Positions 22,901-31,214 of a stretch of 64,000 bases of DNA are shown here, piece after piece. Position numbers and translations under genes: made by a program. The DNA comes from Olsenella intestinalis. GTDB taxonomy: Bacteria > Actinomycetota > Coriobacteriia > Coriobacteriales > Atopobiaceae. Each line of letters starts with the position of its first letter. The stretch's first letter is position 1. Where the stretch lies: contig NZ_JALGRK010000002.1 in the NCBI RefSeq assembly GCF_023276655.1, positions 124,001-188,000 on the forward strand, in the 5' to 3' direction. The notes under the pieces were generated by a model that saw only the letters and a list, made by a program, of their open reading frames with translations, searched no databases and had not been told where the DNA came from.

Positions 22901-23838
22901 ACCTGCCCGGATCCATCTTCACGCTGACGCCCGGCGCCGACGTGCTCTACGCCCAGTGGGACCCCAACGCCGAGCTCCGCTACGACGGCAACGGCGCCAC
23001 GGGCGAGCCGCCCGCGCCCCAGTTCGGCCGCTCGGGCGACGCCGTCGTCGTCTCCGACTGCCGCATGGACTACCCCGACCACCGCTTCCTCGGCTGGAAC
23101 ACCGCCGCGGACGGCAGCGGCGGCTCCTTCGCACCCGGCGACGCCTTCGAGCTCACGGCCGCCGGCGACACGCTCTTCGCCCAGTGGGCGCCCGTCCCGG
23201 TGCCCGGCTCCCTCGCGCAGGAGGTCCGCCCCGACAACTTCGGCGGCGCCCTTGTCGCCGAGGACGACGCGTACCTCGCCGAGGCCGTCCCCCTCACCGA
23301 GGAGGAGGCCGCGGCCGTCGCGTCGGGCGCCGACGCCCGCTTCTGGGTCGAGGTCGCAGACGTCACGGACTCGGCCTCTGCCGCCGAGCGCGCCGAGCTC
23401 CACGCCGCGATCGGCGACGGCTTCGTGCCCGGGCTCTTCCTCGACGTGACGACGTGGGTGTCCGTCGGCGATATGCCCGCGCGGCGCCTGACGCGGCTCG
23501 CCCGCCCCGTCACGGTCACGCTCGGCCTCCCGTCCGCCCTCGCCGACGGCCGCGAGCTCGCCGTGGCACGCTCCCACGAGGGCCGGGCAGAGCGCATCGA
23601 CGGCGCCCTCTCCGGCACGACGCTCGCCTTCGGCTCCGACCGCTTCTCGCTCTACGAGGTCGCCTTCGCGACTGTCGTCGACGGGCAGCATGCGACCTCG
23701 CCCGATGCCCCGTCCTCCGCGCGACTGCCCGGGCTTCCGGGCACGGGCGACGCCGCTCCTGCGGCCACGTGCGCGCTGGCCGCCCTCCTCGGTTGCTCTG
23801 CGCTCGCCCTCGGGCGTCGCCGCAGGCGGTCGAGGTAG
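16903..23838 (+). CDS. Giant InlB B-repeat LPXTG surface protein A
   Basis: This protein of about 2311 residues is predicted to be secreted and wall-anchored. A Lys/Arg-rich N-terminus with a hydrophobic signal segment (LLASLLAATLVMQGV) is followed by an acidic Ser/Ala linker. Next comes an N-terminal module ending in DSFSVYAIVGS (about residue 265). The first B repeats lead to a Trp-rich central domain (about 650-840) after VYFNRWWW. A stalk of B repeats follows; about 15 Trp-ended repeats are counted in all. Before the anchor is a distinct module of about 160 residues (LAQEVRPDNFGG...). The C-terminus is LPGTGD (2278-2283), a hydrophobic stretch and RRRRRSR. The GTG at 16903 is chosen from the ribosome site shared with gene B; TTG 16822 and ATG 16858 lack one. 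It is an adhesin or stalk by family; the ligand is unknown. Confidence 0.88.
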   Translation: MLFSGSKRRHAGFPASRRLLASLLAATLVMQGVPVRTMASSDVSAEGDAVQAMAPEAVASDGGAGSPADVGGDSAATAKPSDSASPVASSDGMGDISPDGVDPSMPVGDDSSSQDVVPSTLGDTSEDSDASTPVWSALSVLSVTDLCVTVEARAGEGAFPPGTVAVVRDIPRASVADEVASVVEGDLVDIRAVDISFVCGGREVEPADGRQVEVSVRPSLPVAGSAFSVVHLPDAGEPEVVPAAADARGARFSADSFSVYAIVGSTDPNTYDRVRLTFRNGGIVARQIVREGDVIDFPVPAAKRSGELIYDWLAGPEPGRVDLEDTYPGALSASDIEALKALGAKSTAGDEQDLWDVEVNASWSRGRRVTFFEYPYGTAGNVSCDSIAAAETAEPGVYSATFSDVNYIKRDEDAKLYGWLRFDAEGHETGRYSTSDTITLTDDVSLYPDVRSGVWVRLSTGDDATPCDNVFAPAGEGGAKTLSFADLPAPGSEAAPTRRGYAFAGWYTDPSCADDTRVTADYTFAENSKTLYAKWVPGDTTFSVVVWVEDGSGGPQHLDADQSDLSKYTAYGSWEFSGTTGQSATVAPADGNQYAIKVLAGDDAVGGPIEPIEASDPTHHRYYIRANQPETSATLAADGSTTLNVYFNRWWWRCQYNSSTGRTRFLEVPIKWGQDYVKTLKDNNLVNFPFPWNLYDFRLNSGRYAANHGGGGLLKYKEYPYVGDQRPLGDVAYYRGSESSGYSEDTTNLYEVYREVKFGETPTHYTTLQDGTRVPLIYEKDRDLGCENVELPFDAYEGLHVFKYESSASTHGANRIVWISDDDTGSARQYTSWHTRGDGTMGWTISEYNKLKSYTIGFHNLGSGEWSTVDDSTQKFGWPVLASAPDFSAATRTGDYGETLTFLGWFRGQADAEDAEAHLDRRYTDADMMPSHNLSLYAGWKRPQFRCTFVAGEGATPVAPVEGLHAGDHVAAPATSRENSILQGWYQDEAMTVPWDFTSNRVTNSDVTLYAKWVPSDPVTLRYHRADGTHIEGLDEQLYSGANVLLATAEDAGVLGEEGSEFLGWSTVRDDSSHLVPSAYVVDADTDLYAVSQDVPLPGGPTVRLMSNYPAKSDRAGSDVTLFEVPTTIVNDQVGVTADHVPSSAQVPAASGVTYAFGGWNTAADASGTTYRAGDYMGVAGDTDLFAVWLEQYPEDGLDHLAYVKNAGADDDKVSGGTDFTPGETYSNVTVAAGFDRVGYEFVGWNTKADGTGAPYAPGAAYRLTPEDDALYAQWRIKSFDVTYSYEGDVPPEPPALPAARSVTYGEGVAVESAPSQTGYTFSGWRTSDADVAGGLFAMPGNPVSFVGTWTINTHEVTYAYEGDVPFDAPAVPAASTHAFATNVDIASAPTLAGYDFSGWRRGAVGAISFSMPDEDVRITGSWTPKRYSITFDSMGGSSVEPIERAYRSSVTAPAAPTRRGYDFAGWFDPDGHEFSFPTTMPLGGAHLSARWTPRSDTPYVVSYFYQADGTYSVPEFIESREGTTDSSVSITDDDKVSFYAGYALDASRSDDWSGTVSADGTLNLSVYFKQQLTVSFTPGLHGTFETQTTEGLDWGANTPAPPASPSSDDPGYSFVGWRSSNDGRTYPTESLPATVSGNVTYEAMWSPNDYTLEYLFAGDVPAGAMVPDSEVVTYGTEATVASLPADIDGYTFLGWTIAGAPVEADSTFRMPSEAVAIIGTWSINSYTITFDSNGGSDVDSISQNYATAITRPDNPAREGHEFVCWEDAETGLPADVPTNMPAHDVRLRARWRTLSYQVSYAYDGTAPATAPAAPASTLKEFASTVAVASAPTAAGYDFGGWSTTDATVTAGSFTMPARGVSFSGSWTIRRHDVAYAYEGDVPEDAQDLPAPATYDYGAPVALAAEPAAVPGYTFSGWRVEGDPASDFLMPDADVRVVGTWTIDDDSLTLDPNSTFATGDTAAVEGKTFSGVRVPDTGFAWEHHEFVGWNTEPDGTGDAYLPGSIFTLTPGADVLYAQWDPNAELRYDGNGATGEPPAPQFGRSGDAVVVSDCRMDYPDHRFLGWNTAADGSGGSFAPGDAFELTAAGDTLFAQWAPVPVPGSLAQEVRPDNFGGALVAEDDAYLAEAVPLTEEEAAAVASGADARFWVEVADVTDSASAAERAELHAAIGDGFVPGLFLDVTTWVSVGDMPARRLTRLARPVTVTLGLPSALADGRELAVARSHEGRAERIDGALSGTTLAFGSDRFSLYEVAFATVVDGQHATSPDAPSSARLPGLPGTGDAAPAATCALAALLGCSALALGRRRRRSR

Positions 23839-23878
23839 GGGAGGCCGCGGGGCCTTGCCCGCGTCATGCGTGTTGTTC

Positions 23879-23909
23879 GGGGCCGGTCGCTATGGCGGCC
23901 GGCCCCTTT
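23879..23909 (+). terminator. Terminator between A and B
   Basis: GGGGCCGG (23879-23886) pairs with CCGGCCCC (23899-23906), followed by TTTGT. This suggests A and B are transcribed separately. Bases 23910-24066 show nothing more. Confidence 0.7.
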
Positions 23910-24065
23910 GTCTGCCCATCCGGCAGCGGAGGACGAAGCGCCTGGCTCGTGCTGCGCGCGGCTTGGTCGGGCTGATGGGAACGGCCAGCGATCCGTGCCG
24001 CCCACGGCCATCTACCTGCCGCTTCTCCGAATTAGCCCCAGGTCGTCGGGTATTCGCGCCCCTGC

Positions 24066-24132
24066 TTGTGCGAACCTTTTATCCAACTATGTCATGTTCA
24101 CGCCGACCGTTCGAAACAAGGAGGCGGTCAAC
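24066..24132 (+). promoter_or_regulatory. Promoter-like element and ribosome site of surface protein B
   Basis: TTGTGC (24066-24071) and TATGTC (24088-24093) are spaced by 16 bp. The embedded TGTGCGAAC starts 66 bp before the GTG start, the same distance as in gene A. The start context GGAGGCGGTCAACGTG matches A in all but one position. Confidence 0.45.
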
Positions 24133-27100
24133 GTGCTGAATCCCGGCCACGGCAACAGGTCCTCGCGTCCCCTCGGCGCCGCCGCGCGAAGGGCGCTCGC
24201 GACCCTGCTTGCGCTCACCCTTGCCCTGCAGGGAGTCCCCGTCCCCTCCCAGGCGCAGCCTTCCGCATCTCCCGAGGCCGAGAGGGCCGTGGCCGCCGAG
24301 GCCGCCGGCGACGCCGCGGCCCCGACGGGCCCCTCCGCGGGCGCCGATGCGGCCGCCGCTCCGGCGGGCGCGGATGCCCCCGGCGACGCGCAGTCCCCGT
24401 CCGACCCCCAGGCGTCGGACGCGCCTGGCTCGGGCGCCGGCGCCGCCGCGACCGAGGCCGCCGCCCTCACCGCCGAGACGGCCGCCGCCGAGACGGCCGA
24501 CGGGGCCCCGCCCGCCCAGGCGGGCGCCGCTGGGGGCACTGCCGCCGACGCCGAGCCAGCCAGCCCGGCGCTGTCGGTCGTCTCCGTGACCGACCTCTGC
24601 GTCACGGTCGACGTGCGCGCCCCCGAGGGCGCCTTCCCGGAGGGGACGGTCGCACTCGTGCGTGACGTCCGCCGCGATGACGTCGCCGACAGGGTCGCCC
24701 CCGTCGTGGAGGGGGACCCCTGCGACGTCCGCGCCGTCGACATCTCCTTCGTCTGCGGGGGCCGCGAGGTCGAGCCCGCCGACGGCCGCAGGGTCGAGGT
24801 CTCCGTGCGCCCGTCGCTTCCCGTCGCCGGCTCGTCCTTCTCCGTCGTGCACCTTCCCGACTCGGGCGAGCCCGAGGTCGTCCCCGCGGCGGCCGACGCG
24901 CGCGGCGCCCGCTTCAGCGCGGACTCCTTCTCCGTCTACGCGATCGTCGGCAGCACCGACCCCAACACCTACGACCGCGTCCGCCTGACCTTCAGGAACG
25001 GCGGCATCGTCGCCCGCCAGATCGTGCGCGAGGGCGACTCGATCGACTTCCCGGTCCCCGCCGCCAAGCGCACGGGGGAGCTCATCTACCACTGGCTGGC
25101 CGGCCCCGAGTCGGCCCGCGTCGACCTCGAGGACGCCTATCCCGGCCCGCTCTCCGCCGCAGACGTCGAGGCTCTCAAGGTGCTCGGCGTGGAGTCTGTC
25201 GACGGCGACGAGCAGGAACTCTGGGACGTCGAGGCCAACGCCTCCTGGTCGCGCGGCCGCCGCGTCACCTTCTTCGAGTACCCCTATGGCACCGCGGGCA
25301 ACGTGTCCTGCGACTCCATCGCCGCGGCCGAGACCGCTGAGCCCGGCGTGTACTCGGCAACCTTCTCCGACGTCAACTACATCAGGGTCGACGAGGACGC
25401 CAAGCTCTACGGCTGGCTTCGCTTCGACGCCGAGGGTCATCAGACAAACGCGTACTCGACGTCCGACACGATCACCCTCACCGAGGACGTCTCCCTCTAC
25501 CCCGACGTCCGCTCCGGCGTGTGGGTCCGCCTCTCGACCGGCGACGACGCGACGCCCTGCGACAACGTCTTCGCCCCGGCGGGGGAGGGCGGCGCGAAGA
25601 CCCTCTCCTTCGCCGACCTGCCCGCGCCCGGCTCCGAGGCCGCGCCCACCCGCAGGGGCTACGCCTTCGCCGGCTGGTACACCGACCCCTCGTGCGCCGA
25701 CGACACGCGGGTCACCGCCGACTACACGTTCGCCGAGAACAGCAAGACCCTCTACGCCAAGTGGGTCCCCGGCGACACGACCTTCTCGGTCGTGGTGTGG
25801 GTGGAGGACGGCTCCGGCGGCCCGCAGCACCTCGACGCCGACCAGTCCGACCTCTCCAAGTACACGGCCTACGGATGCTGGGAGTTCACGGGCACGACGG
25901 GCCAGTCCGCCACGGTCGCGAAGGCGGACGGGAACGAGTACGCGATCAAGGTCCTCGCGGGCGACGCAACGGTGGGCGGCCCCATCGAGCCCGTCGAGGC
26001 CTCCGACCCAACCCATCACCGCTACTACCTGCGAGCCAACCAGCCCGAGACCTCGGCCACCCTCGCCGCGGACGGATCTACGACGCTCAACGTCTACTTC
26101 AACCGCTGGTGGTGGACGTGTCAGTACTGGAGCAATGATCAGCGGACGCTCCTCCTTGAGGTGCCCATGAAGTGGGGTCAGGACTACTCGAAGACCCTCG
26201 TGGACAACAACCTCGTCAACTATCCCTCGCCACGGGACTCCTACGGCTTTCGTCAGGACAACGGCGAGTTCGTGTGGAACCATGGCGGAGGCGCCCTTCC
26301 CAAGTACAAGGAGTACCCGTACGTAGGGGACAAGAGGGGGCTGGGGGTCGTCGTCTACTATCGCCAAAACGATGGGATGGCCTTCTCGCAGGACCTCACC
26401 GACATGGTCGAGGTGTTCCGCGAGGCGAAGTACGGCGAGACGCCGACGCACCGCACCACCCTCCAGGACGGGACCCCAATCGATTTGGTCTACGAGCCCG
26501 AGCGCACGGTTGGCGTCAAGAACGTCGAGCTGCCGTTCGACGCCTACGAGGGGCACCACGTCTTCAAGTACGAGTCTGCAACCGCCAGGGACCATGGGCC
26601 CAACCAGATCACCTGGATCTCCGACGACAACACGGGCATGAGGCGCTTCTACACCTCGTGGCACTCGCGCTTCGACGGGACCATGGGCTGGACCATCTCA
26701 GAGTACAACAAGCTCAAGTCCTACACCATAGGCTTCCACAACCTCGGAAGCGGCGAGTGGTCCACCGTCGACGACTCGACCCAGAAGTTCGGCTGGCCGG
26801 TCCTCGCCTCCACGCCCGACTTCTCCGCCGCCACCAGGACGGGCGACTACGGCGAGACGCTCACGTTCCTCGGCTGGTTCCGCGGCCAGGCCGACGCCGA
26901 GGACGCCGAGGAGCACCTCGACAGGAGGTACACCGACGCCGACATGATGCCCTCGCACAACCTGAGCCTCTACGCGGGCTGGAAGCGCCCCCAGTTCACC
27001 TGCACGTTCGTCACGGGGGAGGGCGCCACGCCGGTCGCGCCCGTCGAGGGGCTCCACGCGGGCGACCACGTGGCCGCGCCCGCGACGTCGCGCGAGAACA

Positions 27101-30100
27101 GCATCCTCCAGGGCTGGTACCAGGACGAGGCCATGACCGTCCCCTGGGACTTCACCTCGAACCGCGTGACCAACTCCGACGTCACGCTCTACGCCAAGTG
27201 GGTCCCCTCCGACCCCGTGACGCTCCGCTACCACAGGGCGGACGGCACCCACATCGAGGGGCTCGACGAGGAGCTCTACTCCGGCGCCAACGTCCTGCTC
27301 GCGACCGCGGAGGACGCGGGCGTGCTCGGGGAGGAGGGGAGCGAGTTCCTGGGCTGGTCGACCGTGCGTGACGACTCGTCCCACCTCGTCCCGAGCGCCT
27401 ACGTGGTGGACGCCGACACCGACCTCTACGCCGTCTCGCAGGACGTGCCGCTGCCGGGAGGGCCCACCGTCCGCCTCATGTCTAACTACCCCGCGAAGTC
27501 CGACGGGGCCGGCTCCGACGTCGCCCTCTTCGAGGTCCCCACCGACATCGTGAACGACCAGGTGGGCGTCACCGCCGACCGCGTGCCCGACCCGTCCCAG
27601 GCTCCCGTCGCGAGCGGCGTGACCTACGTCTTCGGCGGATGGAACACCGCGGCGGACGCGAGCGGCACCACCTACCGCGCCGGCGACTACATGGGCGTCG
27701 CCGGCGACACCGACCTCTTCGCGGTCTGGCTTGAGCGGTACCCGGAGGACGGACTCGACCACCTGGCCTACGTGAAGAACGCGGGTGCGGACGACGACAA
27801 GGTCTCGGGCGGGATCGACTTCACGACGGGGGAGACGTACTCGAGCGTGGCCGTCGCCGCCGGGTTCGACCGCGTCGGCTACGAGTTCCTCGGCTGGAAC
27901 ACCAAGGCCGACGGGACGGGCGCGCCCTACGCCCCCGGCGCGACCTACCGGCTCACGCCGGAGGACGACGTGCTCTACGCGCAGTGGCGGATCAAGAGCT
28001 TCGACGTCACCTACTCCTACGAGGGCGACGTCCCGCCCGAGCCGCCGGCGCTCCCCGCGGCCAGGAGCGTGACCTACGGCGAGGGCGTGGCCGTCGAGTC
28101 GGCCCCGAGCCAGACGGGCTACACCTTCTCCGGCTGGAGGACCTCCGACGCCGACGTCGCCGGCGGCCTCTTCGCCATGCCGGGCAACCCCGTCAGCTTC
28201 GTGGGCACCTGGACCATCAACACCCACGAGGTCACCTACGCCTACGAGGGCGCGGTCCCGCACGACGCGCCCGCGCCGCCGGCCGCGGCGACGCACGCGT
28301 TCGGGTCTGCGGTCACGGTCGCCGCCGCGCCCGCGCTCGACGGCTACGTCTTCGGCGGGTGGCGGCGCGGCTCCGTCGGCGCCACGAACTTCTCGATGCC
28401 CGACGAGGACGTCCGCATCACGGGATCTTGGACCCCCAGGCGCTACGCCATCACCTTCGACTCCGCGGGCGGCTCGCCGGTCGACCCCATCGAGGCCGAC
28501 TACCGCTCCCCGGTCGCCGCCCCCGTCGCCCCCTCGCGGCAGGGCTACGACTTCGCGGGCTGGTTCGACGGCGAGGGCCGCGAGTTCTCCTTCCCGACCA
28601 CCATGCCCCTCGGCGGCGCCTCCCTCACCGCGCGCTGGACGCCGAGGAGCGACACGCCCTACGTCGTCTCGCTCTACTACCAGGCGGACGGCGTCTACAC
28701 CGCGCCCGAGGCGACCGAGTCGCGCGTCGGCACGACCGAGTCGACCGTGGGCGTGACCGACGCGGACAAGGTGCCCGCGCGCGAGGGCTACGCCCTCGAC
28801 GAGACCCGCGGCTCCGCCTGGGCGGGAACGGTCGCGGCCGACGGCACGCTGCGCCTCGCGGTCTACTTCAAGCAGCAGTTCCGCGTCTCGTTCGTCCCCG
28901 GCCTGCACGGCACCTTTGCCGAGCAGTCGACCGACGCCCTCGACTGGGGCGCCATCACCCCGGCCGCCCCCGCCTCGCCCGCGGCCGACGACGAAGGCTA
29001 TTCCTTCAACGGCTGGAGGAGCTCCAACGACGGCCGCACGTACGACGCCGGCGCGCTCCCCGCCACCGTCACGGGCGACGTGACCTACGAGGCGATGTGG
29101 ACGCCCAACGACTACACCCTCGAGTACCTCTTCGTCGGCGACGTCCCCGCCGCGGCCACGGCACCCGCCTTCCAGTTCGTCACCTACAGGACCGACGCCA
29201 CGGTCGCTCCCGCCCCCGCAGCCGTCGCCGGCTACACCTTCGGCGGCTGGGCCATCGACGGCGAGCCCGTCGAGCCCGGCTCGACCTTCACCATGCCCAG
29301 CGATCCCGTCACCGTCACGGGTACCTGGTCGATCAACTCCTACACGATCTCGTTCGACGCCGCGGGCGGCACTCCCGTCGATTCAATCTCCCAGAACTAC
29401 GCCACGGCGATCACGCGGCCGGACAACCCCGCACGCGAGGGTCACGAGTTCGTGTGCTGGGAGGACGCCGAGACGGGCCTGCCCGCGGACGTCCCGACCA
29501 ACATGCCCGCGCGCGACGTGCGGCTCAGGGCCCGCTGGAGGGTCCTCAGCTACCAGGTGAGCTACGCCTACGACGGCGCGGCGCCCGCGACGGCGCCCGC
29601 CGCACCCGCAGGCACCCTCAAGGAGTTCGCTTCGACCGTCGCCGTCGCGAGCGCGCCGACCGCCGTCGGCTACGACTTCGGCGGCTGGTCCACCACGGAC
29701 GCGACCGTCACCGCCGGGTCCTTCACCATGCCCGCCCGCGGCGTCTCCTTCAGCGGCTCCTGGACAATCCGTCGCCACGACGTCGCCTACGCCTACGAGG
29801 GAGACGTCCCCGAGGACGCCCAGGACCTGCCCGCGCCCGCAACCTACGACTACGACGCGCCCGTCGCGCTCGCGGCGGAGCCCGCCGCCGTCCCCGGCTA
29901 CACCTTCTCCGGCTGGAGGGTCGAGGGCGATCCGGCATCCGACTTCTCGATGCCCGACGCCGACGTCAGGGTCGTGGGCACGTGGACCATCGACGACGAC
30001 TCGCTCACCCTCGATCCCAACTCCACCTTCGCGACCGGCGACACGGCTGCGGTCGAGGGCAAGACCTTCTCGGGCGTCAGGGTTCCGGATACCGGATTTG

Positions 30101-31098
30101 CCTGGGAGCACCACGAGTTCGTCGGCTGGAACACCGAGCCCGACGGCACGGGCGACGCCTACCTGCCCGGATCCATCTTCACGCTGACGCCCGACGCCGA
30201 CGTGCTCTACGCCCAGTGGGATCCCAACGCCGAGCTCCGCTACGACGGCAACGGCGCCACGGGCGAGCCGCCCGCGCCCCAGTTCGGCCACTCGGGCGAC
30301 TCCGTCGTCGTCTCCGACTGCCGCATGGACTACCCCGACCATCGCTTCCTCGGCTGGAACACCGCCGCGGACGGAAGCGGCGGCTCCTTCGCGCCCGGCG
30401 ACGAGTTCGTGCTCGCGGCCGCCGGCGACACGCTCTTCGCCCAGTGGGCGCCCGTCCCGGTGCCCGGCTCCCTCGCGCAGGAGGTCCGCCCCGACAACTT
30501 CGGCGGCGCCCTCGTCGCCGAGGACGACGCGTACCTCGCCGAGGCCGTCCCCCTCACCGAGGAGGAGGCCGCGGCCGTCGCGTCGGGCGCCGACGCCCGC
30601 TTCTGGGTCGAGGTCGCAGACGTCACGGGCTCGGTCTCTGCCGCCGACCGCGCCGCGCTCCACGACGCGATCGGCGACGCCTTCGAGCCAGGGCTCTTCC
30701 TCGACGTCACGACGTGGGTGTCCGTCGGTGACCTTCCCGCGCGGCGCCTGACGCGCCTCGCCCGTCCCGTCACGGTCACGCTCGGCCTCCCGTCCGCCCT
30801 CGCCGACGGCCGCGAGCTCGCCGTGGCCCGCTCCCACGGGGGCCGGGCCGAGCGCATCGACGGCGCCCTCTCGGGTGCGACGCTCGCCTTCGGCTCCGAC
30901 CGCTTCTCGCTCTTCGAGGTCGCCTACGCGACTGCCGTCGACGGGCAGCGTGCGACCTCGCCCGATGCCTCGTCCTCCGTGCGCCTGCCTTGGCTTCCGC
31001 GTACGGGCGACGCCTCGCCGGTGGCCGCGTGCGCGCTGATCGGCCTCCTCGGCGCCTCCGCGCTCGCCCTCGGGCGTCGTCGCAGGCGTTCGAGGTAG
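24133..31098 (+). CDS. Giant InlB B-repeat LPXTG surface protein B
   Basis: This protein of about 2321 residues is the tandem paralog of A with the same architecture: signal segment (ATLLALTLALQGV), a long Ala/Pro/Asp-rich linker, the N-terminal module ending in DSFSVYAIVGS, a Trp-rich central domain (about 660-850), about 15 B repeats, the LAQEVRPDNFGG module, then LPRTGD (from 2288), a membrane segment and RRRRRSR. The central domain keeps landmarks of A (VYFNRWWW, KYKEYPYVGD, VELPFDAYEG) but differs at many positions. Residues matching A 20993-22116 are recoded and altered, while the flanks are nearly identical. Here the codons are more uniformly C/G-ending than in the matching block of A. 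The GTG start rests on the shared ribosome site. The longer frame from 23866 overlaps the A/B terminator region. Confidence 0.88.
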   Translation: MLNPGHGNRSSRPLGAAARRALATLLALTLALQGVPVPSQAQPSASPEAERAVAAEAAGDAAAPTGPSAGADAAAAPAGADAPGDAQSPSDPQASDAPGSGAGAAATEAAALTAETAAAETADGAPPAQAGAAGGTAADAEPASPALSVVSVTDLCVTVDVRAPEGAFPEGTVALVRDVRRDDVADRVAPVVEGDPCDVRAVDISFVCGGREVEPADGRRVEVSVRPSLPVAGSSFSVVHLPDSGEPEVVPAAADARGARFSADSFSVYAIVGSTDPNTYDRVRLTFRNGGIVARQIVREGDSIDFPVPAAKRTGELIYHWLAGPESARVDLEDAYPGPLSAADVEALKVLGVESVDGDEQELWDVEANASWSRGRRVTFFEYPYGTAGNVSCDSIAAAETAEPGVYSATFSDVNYIRVDEDAKLYGWLRFDAEGHQTNAYSTSDTITLTEDVSLYPDVRSGVWVRLSTGDDATPCDNVFAPAGEGGAKTLSFADLPAPGSEAAPTRRGYAFAGWYTDPSCADDTRVTADYTFAENSKTLYAKWVPGDTTFSVVVWVEDGSGGPQHLDADQSDLSKYTAYGCWEFTGTTGQSATVAKADGNEYAIKVLAGDATVGGPIEPVEASDPTHHRYYLRANQPETSATLAADGSTTLNVYFNRWWWTCQYWSNDQRTLLLEVPMKWGQDYSKTLVDNNLVNYPSPRDSYGFRQDNGEFVWNHGGGALPKYKEYPYVGDKRGLGVVVYYRQNDGMAFSQDLTDMVEVFREAKYGETPTHRTTLQDGTPIDLVYEPERTVGVKNVELPFDAYEGHHVFKYESATARDHGPNQITWISDDNTGMRRFYTSWHSRFDGTMGWTISEYNKLKSYTIGFHNLGSGEWSTVDDSTQKFGWPVLASTPDFSAATRTGDYGETLTFLGWFRGQADAEDAEEHLDRRYTDADMMPSHNLSLYAGWKRPQFTCTFVTGEGATPVAPVEGLHAGDHVAAPATSRENSILQGWYQDEAMTVPWDFTSNRVTNSDVTLYAKWVPSDPVTLRYHRADGTHIEGLDEELYSGANVLLATAEDAGVLGEEGSEFLGWSTVRDDSSHLVPSAYVVDADTDLYAVSQDVPLPGGPTVRLMSNYPAKSDGAGSDVALFEVPTDIVNDQVGVTADRVPDPSQAPVASGVTYVFGGWNTAADASGTTYRAGDYMGVAGDTDLFAVWLERYPEDGLDHLAYVKNAGADDDKVSGGIDFTTGETYSSVAVAAGFDRVGYEFLGWNTKADGTGAPYAPGATYRLTPEDDVLYAQWRIKSFDVTYSYEGDVPPEPPALPAARSVTYGEGVAVESAPSQTGYTFSGWRTSDADVAGGLFAMPGNPVSFVGTWTINTHEVTYAYEGAVPHDAPAPPAAATHAFGSAVTVAAAPALDGYVFGGWRRGSVGATNFSMPDEDVRITGSWTPRRYAITFDSAGGSPVDPIEADYRSPVAAPVAPSRQGYDFAGWFDGEGREFSFPTTMPLGGASLTARWTPRSDTPYVVSLYYQADGVYTAPEATESRVGTTESTVGVTDADKVPAREGYALDETRGSAWAGTVAADGTLRLAVYFKQQFRVSFVPGLHGTFAEQSTDALDWGAITPAAPASPAADDEGYSFNGWRSSNDGRTYDAGALPATVTGDVTYEAMWTPNDYTLEYLFVGDVPAAATAPAFQFVTYRTDATVAPAPAAVAGYTFGGWAIDGEPVEPGSTFTMPSDPVTVTGTWSINSYTISFDAAGGTPVDSISQNYATAITRPDNPAREGHEFVCWEDAETGLPADVPTNMPARDVRLRARWRVLSYQVSYAYDGAAPATAPAAPAGTLKEFASTVAVASAPTAVGYDFGGWSTTDATVTAGSFTMPARGVSFSGSWTIRRHDVAYAYEGDVPEDAQDLPAPATYDYDAPVALAAEPAAVPGYTFSGWRVEGDPASDFSMPDADVRVVGTWTIDDDSLTLDPNSTFATGDTAAVEGKTFSGVRVPDTGFAWEHHEFVGWNTEPDGTGDAYLPGSIFTLTPDADVLYAQWDPNAELRYDGNGATGEPPAPQFGHSGDSVVVSDCRMDYPDHRFLGWNTAADGSGGSFAPGDEFVLAAAGDTLFAQWAPVPVPGSLAQEVRPDNFGGALVAEDDAYLAEAVPLTEEEAAAVASGADARFWVEVADVTGSVSAADRAALHDAIGDAFEPGLFLDVTTWVSVGDLPARRLTRLARPVTVTLGLPSALADGRELAVARSHGGRAERIDGALSGATLAFGSDRFSLFEVAYATAVDGQRATSPDASSSVRLPWLPRTGDASPVAACALIGLLGASALALGRRRRRSR

Positions 31099-31170
31099 GT
31101 GAGCTCAAGACTCGGCGCCGCGTCCGACTGCATCGCCTGGCTCATCGCACGCTTGGCGCTTTGGACTCGG

Positions 31171-31198
31171 GGGGCCCGTCCGCTTGCGGCCGGGCCCC
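31171..31198. terminator. Hairpin between convergent genes
   Basis: GGGGCCCG (31171-31178) pairs with CGGGCCCC (31191-31198). It separates gene B (plus) from the TcdA-TatD gene (minus) and probably serves both. There is no long T run on either side. Confidence 0.5.
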
Positions 31199-31214
31199 TG
31201 ATGCCTGATGTCTC

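Larger units (their letters stand above)
16903..31098 (+). repeat. Tandem gene duplication with a 7260-bp period
   Basis: Genes A and B align with an offset of 7230 bp at their starts and a constant 7260 bp from about 19424 to the stop codons (23838 and 31098). Long stretches are nearly identical (for example 18000-18640, 19424-20990 and 22117-23700 with their counterparts). Two blocks are clearly diverged (about 18860-19420 and 20993-22116). The sharp edges suggest duplication followed by gene conversion or segment replacement. Confidence 0.85.
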
